Shown here: piece after piece, positions 29,175 through 38,350 of the stretch | Layout of the letters: each line of letters starts with the position of its first letter | Numbering within the stretch: the first letter of the stretch is position 1 | Assembly (NCBI RefSeq): GCF_003944835.1 | Contig: NZ_RWIV01000001.1 | Location: forward strand, 270,001-334,000 | DNA length: 64,000 bases | From: Bacillus sp. HMF5848 | GTDB lineage: Bacteria; Bacillota; Bacilli; Bacillales; HMF5848 | Direction: 5' to 3' | Made by a program: the position numbers and the translations under genes | Notes under the pieces: model-generated | Told to the model about the DNA's origin: nothing | Seen by the model: the letters and a program-made list of their open reading frames with translations, nothing else | The model's database searches: none

Positions 29175-29232
29175 CAAAAAAGTCCACAGGACATGGTTAT
29201 CTAAAATGATAACAACATGTAACCTGCGGACT
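29175..29232 (-). terminator. Attenuator-like hairpin in the recombinase operon leader
   Basis: Read on the minus strand, a 52-base imperfect hairpin (arms AGTCC-CAGG-ACATG-TTATC and complement, loop of six bases) is followed by six T and then, within about 20 bases, the Shine-Dalgarno of the first small ORF. There is no minus-strand gene just upstream, so a leader terminator is more likely than a gene end. Confidence 0.6.
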
Positions 29233-29343
29233 TCGCTTGTTGGTTACTTTAATTTATGAACTAACCGGTAAATCGAAAATCAGTATATCTTGGGATTCTT
29301 TAGATTTTAATAGCTAATTGAAAATAAATTAATTTTAAAATAA

Positions 29344-29378
29344 AAAAGAAGAAATGCCCGTTGGCACTTCTTCTTTTT
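29344..29378. terminator. Bidirectional hairpin terminator
   Basis: Stem AAGAAGAAATGCC / GGCACTTCTTCTT (one mismatch) with a four-base loop and flanking A and T runs. It insulates the recombinase operon from the defence operon to the right. Confidence 0.7.
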
Positions 29379-29470
29379 CTGACATACAAATTGCACTAAC
29401 AATTCTATGATGTTCAACTTTTAAAGATGTTATACCCATAAAATACAAACAAAATGAGTATGAATAATGC

Positions 29471-29591
29471 GGCGGTATATAAAGAGGAAAATATGTTTTC
29501 CAAACAGGTGAATGTTAAAGTAGAGATCATGCTATATACATGACTTTATAATGAACTTTCTTTAACCTGTAGCATTTTAAATAATACCACC
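29471..29591 (+). other. Structured leader region before the DUF4297-HerA operon
   Basis: About 120 bases hold nested inverted repeats: outer GGTAT/ATACC arms near 29474 and 29584, a GGAAAA-TATG-TTTTCC hairpin at 29486-29501, a CAGGT-bulge-TAAAG / CTTTAACCTG stem (29505-29569) and an inner TCATG/CATGA hairpin (29527-29543). It could be an untranslated leader RNA or an attachment or operator site. No ORF occupies 29379-29733. Confidence 0.4.
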
Positions 29592-29733
29592 ATTTTTTTA
29601 GTAAACTATTTCAAGCTACATGAGAACATATAATTGCAGTATATCAAACATTGGGTAATTTAAGGAAATGGTGTAAAATTATAGTAGTTATATTTAAAGC
29701 TACGAATGCTTAATTCATCTTTAGGAGGAAATG

Positions 29734-31041
29734 ATGAGTAGAGAAGCTGACCATACCATAAAAGGGTTTTTGTACCAATTTAATAAAACCTTAAACTCTA
29801 TTTTGAGTAGTACTGATCAAGATGAGATACAAATAGAGGGAATTATAGAAGATATTGATATCAAAAATTCAAATATAACAAATGCTATTCAATGTAAATA
29901 TCACGAATCAAAAGTTCGTCATAATTTATCAGATATATACAAACCTATTCTACAAATGCTATTACACTTTTTAGAAAATGATTCTTTGAATATTAAATAT
30001 GCCTTATATGCTTATTTTCCAAATGAACAAGTAGGTGTAAAGGAAGTTACGAAATCCCAAATTGAAGAAATACTTTCATCAAGCAATTTTGATTATATTA
30101 GTAAATATATATCTAAAATTAAGCCACCTAAAGAGCAGATTATTAAGGAGCTACTTGGAAAAACTAGTAAAACCACTGAAGATAAAACCAGAATAAAAAA
30201 ATACTATGAAACTAGTAAATTAGAAACTATTGTAGACATTGATAAGTTTTTGAGAGATCATTTTGTTTTTGAAATAGGTCTTTCCTATGAAGAATTAATG
30301 AATGAAACAAAGAATTTATTAATGAAAGAAGGATTTTCATTAGAAGATGTAAAGGATTTGTTTTATCCCAATAGTATTCAGTATATTGCAGAACTTAGTA
30401 TTCTTCCTGAAGCAGAAAAAAGAATATCAAGTAAAAATAAATTAATAGACTATTTGAAAGGAAATAAGAAAACTGCAATGAGTAGGTGGACTAGTGAAGT
30501 TTTAACCCGAAAGCAATTGTTAAAAGTTAGGAAAAATCAATTAGTACCATCCTTAAATATAAATTCTAGATCTCGATATTTTATCATAGACCCTGATACA
30601 ATTGATAACTTTGATGATGAATTTATTCTTTTTGTAAAGGACTACCTTGATAAATATAATTCAAAAATTAAATTACATACTGAGACCCCTTGTTTTATAT
30701 TAAAAACAGATGTTAATAACTTATCAGAATACCATAAAAGATTTGTCTCAAGAAATATACAAATAATTACTGGCTATATTGGGGACACATTTTATTTTAA
30801 AGAATTTAATAAAGAACCTAAAAGAATAATTAAGGATAACTGGGTAGAATTTAAAGCGAGAATTTCTTGTAATTCAGATGAGGTAATAAAATGTATCAAT
30901 TATAAAAAGTGCGATGATTTATATATAGTCGGGGGAGTAGACGTTAGCTTACTAGATACAGCAGACGTAAATATAGAAAATTTAGAAATAAATAATTTCA
31001 GGGAATTAAAATACTTATTATCTATGCTAAAGGAGATTTGA
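29734..31041 (+). CDS. DUF4297-like nuclease, first gene of the HerA defence operon
   Basis: 435 aa. The N terminus has IKGFLYQFNKTL, then EIQIEGIIEDIDI and AIQCKYHE: the G-x-x-Y-Q, E..D and Q-x-K pattern of DUF4297/Cap4-type PD-(D/E)xK nucleases (about residues 8-75). The C-terminal 200 residues are unassigned. The second ATG (29734) is chosen because AGGAGG is five bases away; the first is too close. It is followed within three bases by a HerA ATPase gene. DUF4297-HerA pairs are known anti-phage systems in which the two proteins form a nuclease-ATPase complex. Confidence 0.75.
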   Translation: MSREADHTIKGFLYQFNKTLNSILSSTDQDEIQIEGIIEDIDIKNSNITNAIQCKYHESKVRHNLSDIYKPILQMLLHFLENDSLNIKYALYAYFPNEQVGVKEVTKSQIEEILSSSNFDYISKYISKIKPPKEQIIKELLGKTSKTTEDKTRIKKYYETSKLETIVDIDKFLRDHFVFEIGLSYEELMNETKNLLMKEGFSLEDVKDLFYPNSIQYIAELSILPEAEKRISSKNKLIDYLKGNKKTAMSRWTSEVLTRKQLLKVRKNQLVPSLNINSRSRYFIIDPDTIDNFDDEFILFVKDYLDKYNSKIKLHTETPCFILKTDVNNLSEYHKRFVSRNIQIITGYIGDTFYFKEFNKEPKRIIKDNWVEFKARISCNSDEVIKCINYKKCDDLYIVGGVDVSLLDTADVNIENLEINNFRELKYLLSMLKEI

Positions 31042-31043
31042 TA

Positions 31044-32819
31044 ATGAACAATGAATCTACTATGAAAATTGGAAGTGTTATAGAAAGTTCCCCTCATTCA
31101 ATATTGGTGAAGATTGACACACTAAAGATATTTGAAAAAGCTAAATCAGCATTACAAATTGGAAAATACTTAAAAATTCAAGAAGGAAACCATAACTTTG
31201 TATTGTGTGTTATTCAAAATATCAAAATATCCACAGATAAGGATGAAGATATTTTCATTCTTACTGTTCAACCAGTAGGAATTTTTAAAGGAGAAGAGTT
31301 TTTTCAAGGTAATTCAATGCTTCCATCACCTACTGAACCAGTTTTCCTAGTAGAAGATGATATTTTAAATAAAATATTCAGCAATGAAAAAACAAAAATA
31401 TTCCACTTGGGAAACTTGGCACAAAATGAAGAGGTTAGCTTTACATTGGATGGTGATAAGTTTTTTAGTAAACATGTTGCAGTTGTTGGTTCTACTGGAT
31501 CAGGTAAGTCCTGTGCGGTAGCTAAAATTTTACAAAACGTGGTTGGTATCAATGATGCTAGAAATATTAATAAATCAGATAAAAAGAATTCTCATATTAT
31601 AATTTTTGATATTCATTCTGAATATAAATCAGCTTTTGAAATTGATAAAAATGAAGATTTTAACTTAAATTACTTAGATGTAGAAAAATTAAAACTTCCA
31701 TACTGGTTAATGAATTCAGAAGAATTAGAAACATTATTTATAGAAAGTAATGAACAAAATTCCCATAACCAAGTCTCTCAATTTAAACGAGCAGTAGTGT
31801 TGAATAAGGAGAAATATAATCCGGAATTTAAAAAAATCACATACGATTCTCCGGTATATTTTAATATTAATGAAGTTTTCAATTATATATATAATCTTAA
31901 TGAAGAAGTAATCAATAAAATTGAAGGAGAGCCAAGCCTTCCAAAATTAAGCAACGGAGAACTTGTTGAAAATCGCCAAATTTACTTTAATGAAAAACTT
32001 GAATTCACATCTTCTAATACTTCAAAAGCAACAAAAGCAAGTAATGGTCCTTTTAATGGAGAATTTAATAGATTCCTGTCTAGATTTGAAACCAAATTAA
32101 CAGATAAGCGGTTGGAATTTCTGTTATTAAATCAAGATGTAGAAGAAAATTCTAAGTATAGAACTGAACATTTTGAAGATATTTTGAAACAATTTATGGG
32201 ATATCTAGATCGATCAAACGTTTCAATTATTGATTTGAGTGGTATTCCGTTTGAAGTTTTAAGCATTACAATCAGCTTAATTTCTCGTCTTATTTTTGAT
32301 TTTGCATTTCATTATTCTAAGCTACAACATCAAAAGGATGAACTTAATGATATACCATTCATGATCGTCTGCGAAGAGGCACATAACTATATTCCAAGAA
32401 CCGGAGGTATTGAATTTAAAGCTGCGAAGAAATCAATAGAAAGAATTGCAAAGGAAGGGAGAAAATATGGTTTGAGCTTGATGGTTGTAAGTCAAAGGCC
32501 TTCTGAAGTTTCTGATACTATCCTTTCTCAGTGTAATAATTTTATTAACCTGCGTCTAACAAATATTAATGACCAAAATTATATTAAAAATCTACTACCA
32601 GATAATTCTCGTTCAATATCAGAGATTTTACCTACCCTTGGTGCCGGGGAGTGTTTAGTGGTTGGAGATTCTACTCCAATTCCAAGTATTGTTAAATTAG
32701 AGTTACCAAACCCGGAACCCAGATCACAAAGTATTAAATTTCATAAAAAATGGTCAGAAAGTTGGAGAACACCATCATTTGAAGAAGTAATAATGAGATG
32801 GAGAAAAGAAAATGGATAA
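31044..32819 (+). CDS. HerA-family ATPase (DUF87)
   Basis: 591 aa. N-terminal HAS-barrel-like beta domain, then Walker A GSTGSGKS (residues 149-156), IIIFDIHSEYKS, Walker B with MIVCEEAHNYIP, arginine-rich IAKEGRKYGLSLMVVSQRP, and the C-terminal LGAGECLVVGD. These are the HerA/FtsK-like motifs of hexameric DNA pumps. The frame reaches upstream to a TTG at 31038, but AGGAG lies eight bases before ATG 31044. It is translationally adjacent to the nuclease gene and is its expected partner. Confidence 0.92.
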   Translation: MNNESTMKIGSVIESSPHSILVKIDTLKIFEKAKSALQIGKYLKIQEGNHNFVLCVIQNIKISTDKDEDIFILTVQPVGIFKGEEFFQGNSMLPSPTEPVFLVEDDILNKIFSNEKTKIFHLGNLAQNEEVSFTLDGDKFFSKHVAVVGSTGSGKSCAVAKILQNVVGINDARNINKSDKKNSHIIIFDIHSEYKSAFEIDKNEDFNLNYLDVEKLKLPYWLMNSEELETLFIESNEQNSHNQVSQFKRAVVLNKEKYNPEFKKITYDSPVYFNINEVFNYIYNLNEEVINKIEGEPSLPKLSNGELVENRQIYFNEKLEFTSSNTSKATKASNGPFNGEFNRFLSRFETKLTDKRLEFLLLNQDVEENSKYRTEHFEDILKQFMGYLDRSNVSIIDLSGIPFEVLSITISLISRLIFDFAFHYSKLQHQKDELNDIPFMIVCEEAHNYIPRTGGIEFKAAKKSIERIAKEGRKYGLSLMVVSQRPSEVSDTILSQCNNFINLRLTNINDQNYIKNLLPDNSRSISEILPTLGAGECLVVGDSTPIPSIVKLELPNPEPRSQSIKFHKKWSESWRTPSFEEVIMRWRKENG

Positions 32820-32910
32820 CTCGGATTTTTCTAGTAACTTTTCTTGCAAATTTACTACATTATAAAGGTATTATTCATACTATTAGTTCTGATGAAAGGA
32901 ATAAAAGCCA

Positions 32911-34185
32911 TTGATTAAATATATAATGAAATTTAATTTCAGCAATACGCCAATATTATTCGATAATATAATTATAGATTTTGAGTTAGTCGAAGATCCT
33001 CCATTTTATCTATTGATTACTAATGATGATCAAGAGTGCTTTTTAGGGTATATTGAGGGTTTTGCAGAATATAAATCATGTAGAGTTGTTTCAAGAGTAT
33101 TTAAAATTGATGAAGTATTAAATAATTCGGATAGTTATATTTTTGAAACAGAGAATCAAATTAAAGAAATAGGACAAAGTGATTTTAAAAATATTGAAAT
33201 CTATATTAGGAGTTTAAAAGAAGCTTTGGAAGTGTCTAATATAATCGTTTCAAATAATAATGACTTTCTATTTAGAGGGCAGGCAAATAAAGAGTGGAAA
33301 ATCGAAAGCAGCTTATTTAGAAAAGGGTATGATGGAAGTAAGGAATCGTTATTATATTCCGAGATTAGGCATATAAATCACGAACGGTTTAATTCTAAAG
33401 ATTTTATTCAATTAACTTGTGACATGCAGCACTATGGAATTCCTACTAGGCTAGTGGATTGGACTGGTAATATATTTAACGCAATTTATTTTGCATGTGT
33501 AAGTGGTAGTGAAGAATTAAGTAAAGACGGAATAGTTTTTGTGATGAACTGTCCAGAAATACTAGATGTAGATTCTGAGACTTACAAAGATATTCAATCC
33601 TTTTTAGAATACAGGTATGGAAATAAATCAGATATTACAAAAGGTATATTTCCTATCTTATCGAAAGTATATGATTCTGAGAAAAAATATAAATTCATAA
33701 AAACTAGACTTTCTAATGAGAGAATAAAAAGACAAGATGGATACTTTTCTACATGTTTTGAAGCAAGTGATAGTGAGGCTAACAGTTTTTTAAGATATAT
33801 GTTAAATGATTATCTCAAAAGGAATAATAGTAAAGTTCCTGATCAATATTTAGATCAGATTGTAGATAAAATTACAATCCCAATTGATGAATCAGTTATG
33901 GAGCTTATATGCCAACAGGTTGAAGGGTATAACGCCATAGCGACTGAGAATCAAATAAATTTGGAAGGATTAAAAGAAGCTATCAGTAGGTTTAGAAATA
34001 TTAAATCCTTTGATCATTCTATGAATGATATTCAAAAGTATGATCAACACATTAAGATAATTATTCCTGCAACTCACAAGAGAGTAATTATCAATGAGTT
34101 AGATAAGGTTGGGATAAATAGTAGTACTGTATATCCAGATTTAGAAGGAATGACTAAATATATCAAAGAAAAGTATTCTAATTAA
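32911..34185 (+). CDS. FRG-domain protein
   Basis: 424 aa. The central part carries the FRG domain: FLFRGQANKEWKIESSLFR (about residues 116-134) and QHYGIPTRLVDWTGNIFNA (about 173-191). The domain is named for its Phe-Arg-Gly motif and occurs in many defence-island and phage proteins; its activity is unsettled. Residues 1-110 and the C-terminal 200 show no known motif. It lies 91 bases after herA with no obvious terminator and 14 bases before the next gene. The start may be the TTG at 32911, which has only a distant AAAGGA. Confidence 0.8.
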   Translation: MIKYIMKFNFSNTPILFDNIIIDFELVEDPPFYLLITNDDQECFLGYIEGFAEYKSCRVVSRVFKIDEVLNNSDSYIFETENQIKEIGQSDFKNIEIYIRSLKEALEVSNIIVSNNNDFLFRGQANKEWKIESSLFRKGYDGSKESLLYSEIRHINHERFNSKDFIQLTCDMQHYGIPTRLVDWTGNIFNAIYFACVSGSEELSKDGIVFVMNCPEILDVDSETYKDIQSFLEYRYGNKSDITKGIFPILSKVYDSEKKYKFIKTRLSNERIKRQDGYFSTCFEASDSEANSFLRYMLNDYLKRNNSKVPDQYLDQIVDKITIPIDESVMELICQQVEGYNAIATENQINLEGLKEAISRFRNIKSFDHSMNDIQKYDQHIKIIIPATHKRVIINELDKVGINSSTVYPDLEGMTKYIKEKYSN

Positions 34186-34199
34186 ATGGAGGATTTTGC

Positions 34200-35114
34200 A
34201 TGGAATACAGAGAAGCAAGAAAAAGAAATTTAAAAGTGAAATTATATAAAGTGTCACTTTCTAAAGGAAAGGCAATATTAGAGCAGCTATATAGTGAAGA
34301 AGCAATTCATAAGAAATTATTTTTTAAAAGATTAGATATAATCCAATTTATCGATGAATTTTTTGATAGTGTTAATGAAAAATATACAATAAAACAAAAT
34401 ATTAAAGAGTATTTTGAAGAGTATTCTTCTAAATACGATGAGTATTTCCCTGATAAACAAGATCTTGAGCAAATATTAAAAGATAATTATGAGGAAATTA
34501 GAGATATCTATATGAATTTTAAACCTACTGAGAAAGCTCAAGAGATTATACTTAAAACAAAAGAGATAGCAGCTAAATTGCACTGGATTTATTTACCTAT
34601 ATATCCCGAGCAAACAATAATAAACTCAGATATAATACCAGAAGAAGATATCGAGGAATATTACAATCACTTCCACACAATTGAAGATTTATATAGAGTA
34701 ATTTTTGAAAATGGAGAAATAGCATGGGACAGCTTAGAAGGAGATGTTAATTTAAATTTACCGATTAAGTTGAGAATTTATTCATCAAGATGGGGACATG
34801 ACGATATATACTCAGTAAAAAGAACAATGACTGGATGGAATTTCAAGCATTTATCTTATGATGAAAATTGTTCTAAAGACGGGACATTAAATGGAGATAA
34901 GAACGACGGATTTTTTAGAATATTAGCTCATGATTCAATTCAATGTCCTAATGATGGGGTTAAATATGCCTTAGAAACTTTATGGAAATCAGCAGACTCT
35001 ACAGGTATGTCTATTAAGGAATTGGAAATTAAGCTACAGGATATAGGTAATTGGATCAATGCTGTAGAGAAAGCAACAAAAAATAATCAACCAAACTGGG
35101 TAGGGTATTATTAA
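34200..35114 (+). CDS. Uncharacterised protein, fourth gene of the HerA operon
   Basis: 304 aa, soluble, AT-rich coding. The N-terminal part (about 1-130) is strongly helical and charged. The C-terminal block with SRWGHDDIYSVKRTMTGW, a beta-rich centre, and LKWS-like LETLWKSAD...LQDIGNWINAVEKA has an integron-cassette-protein-like look to me, but that is a weak impression. GGAGG sits eight bases before the ATG. It ends the operon 180 bases before the right att core. Confidence 0.6.
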   Translation: MEYREARKRNLKVKLYKVSLSKGKAILEQLYSEEAIHKKLFFKRLDIIQFIDEFFDSVNEKYTIKQNIKEYFEEYSSKYDEYFPDKQDLEQILKDNYEEIRDIYMNFKPTEKAQEIILKTKEIAAKLHWIYLPIYPEQTIINSDIIPEEDIEEYYNHFHTIEDLYRVIFENGEIAWDSLEGDVNLNLPIKLRIYSSRWGHDDIYSVKRTMTGWNFKHLSYDENCSKDGTLNGDKNDGFFRILAHDSIQCPNDGVKYALETLWKSADSTGMSIKELEIKLQDIGNWINAVEKATKNNQPNWVGYY

Positions 35115-35147
35115 GATTAAATTTTCTTAATACATTGATAGTATCAA

Positions 35148-35166
35148 TGCTAACATTTTGCTAACA
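35148..35166. repeat. Integrase arm-type direct repeats, right end
   Basis: TGCTAACATTTTGCTAACA, identical over 19 bases to 13406-13424, lies 130 bases inside the right att core. Its position mirrors the left-end copy and supports assignment of the island boundaries. Confidence 0.65.
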
Positions 35167-35295
35167 CTTTCTAACGTAATCCCATTAAAAACGGTAAATC
35201 ACCGTTAAAGATGTTTCAGTAAGAAATATCCAAAACGTTGATTTACCACACTTTTTTGCACCTCTCGTTAACGATGTTACACTCTCAAAGCTTAC

Positions 35296-35310
35296 GGGCG
35301 GCATGATGTA
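35296..35310. other. attR core of the 22 kb island
   Basis: GGGCGGCATGATGTA, identical to the groEL terminus at 13336-13350. Sequence to its right repeats the groEL-downstream att region (CCCTTGATATGA, TGCTAACATTTTGCTAA, integrase tail), so this point is both the right end of the first island and the left end of an older remnant. Confidence 0.8.
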
Positions 35311-35386
35311 GGGCCAACACGATGTTGGTCACTCGGACGTTTCCACAGGGCGTGGCAGTTTTAGTCCGAGTTCTGCTTAAAACACC
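35311..35386. repeat. Structured intergenic repeat-like element
   Basis: Contains a GGCCAACA/TGTTGGTC hairpin followed by a second stem ACTCGGAC / GTCCGAGT that encloses CCAC/GTGG. It is inserted between the att core and the conserved att flank, compared with the groEL copy. It resembles dispersed imperfect-palindrome repeats that I recall from Bacillaceae intergenic regions. Confidence 0.45.
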
Positions 35387-35455
35387 CTTGATATGACTGG
35401 ATTTGTTGCTAAGATGAGAGTGGTTTGCTAACATTTTGCTAAATATTGAGGTAAA

Positions 35456-35530
35456 TTAACGGAGGCTTTTCATGAGTTCACTGAACTTTTTGGAAGCCTC
35501 TTTTTTCATGTTCTTAGTAGTATGTAACTA
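35456..35530 (-). pseudogene. 3' stump of a tyrosine integrase
   Basis: On the minus strand the last 23 codons read LHTTKNMKKEASKKFSELMKSLR then stop, closely matching the Int1 tail (LHVTQEMKKEASQKFGELMRSLR). The codon where Int1 has its catalytic Tyr is TAG here, and no further homology is seen upstream. The stump is preceded, as in the left end, by a copy of the arm-type repeat at 35426-35444, so it is the remnant of a second element in the same site. Confidence 0.8.
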
Positions 35531-35685
35531 GCTAAACATTACTTGTTTTAGCCTCTTCTATAGGACATGATTATTTCTTTATCAAAAGGTGAATGAGGAG
35601 ATAAAGTGATATGTAGGTAGTCATATCTCCAGGCTAATATGTGTTAAAATGTATATAACGATATCGGGTTTAAGGAGTGGGTTTT

Positions 35686-36249
35686 GTGAATCTTTATCCG
35701 AAGGACTATGTTTCAGTAGATGAATATTTTAAAATTCGCGAGAGTAGTGAAGATTTATTAGAATATATAGATGGTACTGTGTATTTGTCTCCATCACCAT
35801 CAACTAGGCATCAGCGAATATCAAGTAGGCTTCATATCAAACTTGGTATGTTTCTTGAAGGGAAACAATGTGAGGTATTTCATGCACCGTTTGATATTGA
35901 ATTAAAAAATGAAGAGATGGAAGGAACAAAAATCGTAATCCCAGATATTTGTGTGATTTGCGATAAGAATGGATTTACAGACCAACGATATGTAGGAGTT
36001 CCTGATTTAATTGTCGAAATCCTTAGCCCTTCCAATCAATCCCACGACTTAATTACAAAATTAAATCTATATATGAATTACGGAGTCAAAGAATACTGGA
36101 TTGTTAACCCAATGCTAAATACTATCACCGTATATTCACTAAATAATGAAAAAATGTATGAACAGCATGATATGAAAACAATTGTAGGAAGAGTTTCTTC
36201 GAAGTTTCTCGAAGGATTTCAAATAGATTTAGAATATTTACTTTGTTAG
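35686..36249 (+). CDS. Uma2-family (DUF820) putative endonuclease
   Basis: 187 aa with the Uma2/DUF820 PD-(D/E)xK layout: VSVDEYFKIRESSEDLLEYIDG, YLSPSPSTRHQRIS, VIPDICVICDK, PDLIVEILSPSN and a C-terminal YGVKEYWIVNP. The acidic and Ser residues match the predicted restriction-like fold; the cellular role of the family is poorly known. GTG 35686 is chosen because AAGGAG lies eight bases upstream. It is the only intact gene between the second and third att copies, so it appears to be the cargo of a small or decayed island. Confidence 0.85.
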   Translation: MNLYPKDYVSVDEYFKIRESSEDLLEYIDGTVYLSPSPSTRHQRISSRLHIKLGMFLEGKQCEVFHAPFDIELKNEEMEGTKIVIPDICVICDKNGFTDQRYVGVPDLIVEILSPSNQSHDLITKLNLYMNYGVKEYWIVNPMLNTITVYSLNNEKMYEQHDMKTIVGRVSSKFLEGFQIDLEYLLC

Positions 36250-36278
36250 AAAAATTTTGGACAGATATGCAAATCAAC

Positions 36279-36366
36279 GGGCGGTATGGTGTGGTAGCGC
36301 CATTAAACCATTGGTATGAATGGATTTGTGATAAGGTGGGAGCGTATTGCTAACATTTTGTTAATT
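36279..36366. other. Third, diverged att region
   Basis: GGGCGGTATGGTGT (36279-36292) matches the groEL core with two differences; then follow CCATTGGTATGAATGGATTTGTGATAAGG-type flank and TGCTAACATTTTGTTAA (36348-36364). The order of elements equals that at 13336-13425 and 35296-35444. I read it as an older attachment remnant. Confidence 0.65.
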
Positions 36367-36419
36367 AAAAAAAGAGGTTTCTCCAAGTTTGAATGAAGCT
36401 TGAGGAGGCCTCTTTTTTC
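36367..36419. terminator. Bidirectional terminator
   Basis: AAAAGAGG...CTCCAAG pairs imperfectly with CTTGAGGAGGCCTCTTTT, with A and T runs on both sides. It can serve the dbpA gene on the minus strand and anything read through from the Uma2 gene. Confidence 0.65.
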
Positions 36420-36439
36420 TCTGTGCATAAAGATGCAAA

Positions 36440-36505
36440 TACTGCTAGCACTTTGCTACTTTACCCTAGCAAGGGACAGGCACCTTTATTGGGTCTGGCA
36501 CCTTT
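36440..36505. repeat. Dispersed repeat copy 1 (ACTGCTAGCACTTTG...GGGACAGGCAC)
   Basis: About 45 bases recur with few changes at 38464-38509 and more loosely at 41781-41826, in each case at the 3' end of a minus-strand gene. Includes GGGACAGGCACC twice in variant form here. Origin unknown; possibly a small mobile or terminator-associated repeat. Confidence 0.6.
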
Positions 36506-37949
36506 ATTTAATCGCCTTGCTCACTTTTAGCTTTTTTCCTTTAATGGTGGCATCTTTCATTTCTTGTAGAACAAGAGAGCCTTTTCCGTTTAGAATATCC
36601 ACGTAGGACATAGTATCTTTAATGGTGATAATGCCTATATCTTCAGCACTCACACCTTCAATCTTAGCAATGGTGCCGACGAAGTCCACTGCGCGGATTT
36701 TCTTCTTTTTGCCGCCACTGAAATGAAGCTTCATAATGTCTTGGTTGATACGGGCCGTTTTATTATTTTTTACTACGCGTCTGCCACTGCTTTTTTCTTG
36801 AAAAGCAGGCATGTTGCGCGCAACTTCTGCCTGTTCAGGTGCATCCATCATACGAATCTCGAACCCGATGTATCTTTCAATACTTTTCACAAATTTTTCT
36901 TCGTGAGCTGTCGCAAACGTAATCGCTTTTCCTTTGTTCCCCGCCCGACCAGTTCGTCCGGTGCGGTGCACGTAGCTCTCTTTCTCGGTAGGTACGTCAA
37001 AGTTAAGGATAAGTGTGACGTTGTCGACGTCAATTCCTCTAGCGGCTACATCTGTTGCAACAAGGTAACGGAAGTTTCCTGTTTTGAACCCATTCATGAC
37101 AGCAAAACGATCTTCTTGTAATAAGCCACCATGAAGTTTTTCGCAGGAATAGCCGGATGTCTCCAGTTCTGCAAATACAGTATCGACATGCTCTTTCGTT
37201 CGGCAAAAAATAATGCAGCTATCTGGGTTTTCCACGGTTGTAACGTCTTTTAAGAGAGAGATCTTATCTTCCTCTTGAGTTTCGATTATCAGATGGTCTA
37301 CCGTATTTGTCACGATGCCAGTAGAGGCAATCTCAATATTAGTAGGAGTCATCATATATTTGTAGCAAAGCTTTTCTACATCCGTAGGTAACGTTGCAGA
37401 AAATACCATCGTGACACGATTGGTAGGAAGAGCTTGTATAATTGCTTCAATATCGTCGATAAACCCCATACTAAGCATTTCATCAGCTTCATCGATAATA
37501 AGGTATTTTATCTCGTCTAACAGTAAAGTTCCCCTATCAATGTGGTCGATGACACGACCAGGTGTACCGACGACGACATGTGTTTTATGTTTTAATTCTT
37601 CGCGTTGTTTCGAGAAAGGTTCCTTTCCGTATACAGCCACCGCTTTAATTCGTTTGAATCGACCAATATTCGTTATATCTTCTCGCACTTGAGCAGCAAG
37701 TTCTCTAGTAGGTGTAAGAATTAATGCCTGCGGCTTTTTTTCTTCCCAAGCAATATTTTCACAAATGGGAATACCAAACGCAGCTGTTTTGCCACTTCCT
37801 GTTTGAGATTTCACGACAAGATCTTGGTTTTGTAATGCTAAAGGTAACACCTCACGCTGCACTTCAGTGGGGGTATCGTACTTCAACACACTTAATGCTC
37901 TCTTAATATCATCACTTAATTTGTAATCATCAAAACTGTTTGTAAGCAT
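36504..37949 (-). CDS. dbpA: DbpA/YxiN-type DEAD-box RNA helicase
   Basis: 481 aa. Superfamily 2 motifs are intact: Q motif region, SQTGSGKT (about residues 49-56), PTRELA, GTPGR, DEAD, SAT, and [10 protein letters not shown]. The C-terminal 75 residues ([22 protein letters not shown]...) form the RNA-binding domain of DbpA/YxiN, which in B. subtilis directs the enzyme to hairpin 92 of 23S rRNA for 50S assembly. The start is ATG 37949 with GAGGT upstream; five leading codons of the longer frame are dropped. Unrelated to the island genes beside it. Confidence 0.93.
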   Translation of the reverse strand: MLTNSFDDYKLSDDIKRALSVLKYDTPTEVQREVLPLALQNQDLVVKSQTGSGKTAAFGIPICENIAWEEKKPQALILTPTRELAAQVREDITNIGRFKRIKAVAVYGKEPFSKQREELKHKTHVVVGTPGRVIDHIDRGTLLLDEIKYLIIDEADEMLSMGFIDDIEAIIQALPTNRVTMVFSATLPTDVEKLCYKYMMTPTNIEIASTGIVTNTVDHLIIETQEEDKISLLKDVTTVENPDSCIIFCRTKEHVDTVFAELETSGYSCEKLHGGLLQEDRFAVMNGFKTGNFRYLVATDVAARGIDVDNVTLILNFDVPTEKESYVHRTGRTGRAGNKGKAITFATAHEEKFVKSIERYIGFEIRMMDAPEQAEVARNMPAFQEKSSGRRVVKNNKTARINQDIMKLHFSGGKKKKIRAVDFVGTIAKIEGVSAEDIGIITIKDTMSYVDILNGKGSLVLQEMKDATIKGKKLKVSKAIK

Positions 37950-38350
37950 GTTCTTTAACCTCATTTATATTATATTATCCGACTTATATATAGAATTCTC
38001 TCAAAGCAATATCATATGCATAAACTGAATATGACTCATTATACTCGAAATATCGGAGGTAGCGTGTATTTATATTTTATTATGAACTTGCATCTTCTAA
38101 TGTTCAAACATACTCTGGAAATATCACTAAAAAACGAAAGAGGGAAAACGTACCACGAAAAACACAATGAATGATTTTTTGTAAAAGAAGGAGAATGGTG
38201 TGCACCGAGACTCAACAAAACAGAAAGAGACAAGTGATAACATTTGTAGAAACTGAAAGAATAAAGTAAGTACATCCAGCGCTTGTTATCGTGTTTTCAG
38301 GCATCATCGGAGTTGTCATTTTTTGATTATGTAATACGCATTGTGTAGGC

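Noticed and set aside
38039-38275. 78-codon minus-strand frame between dbpA and the DUF438 gene
   Set aside because: No Shine-Dalgarno sequence, low-complexity hydrophobic composition, and no neighbour relation.
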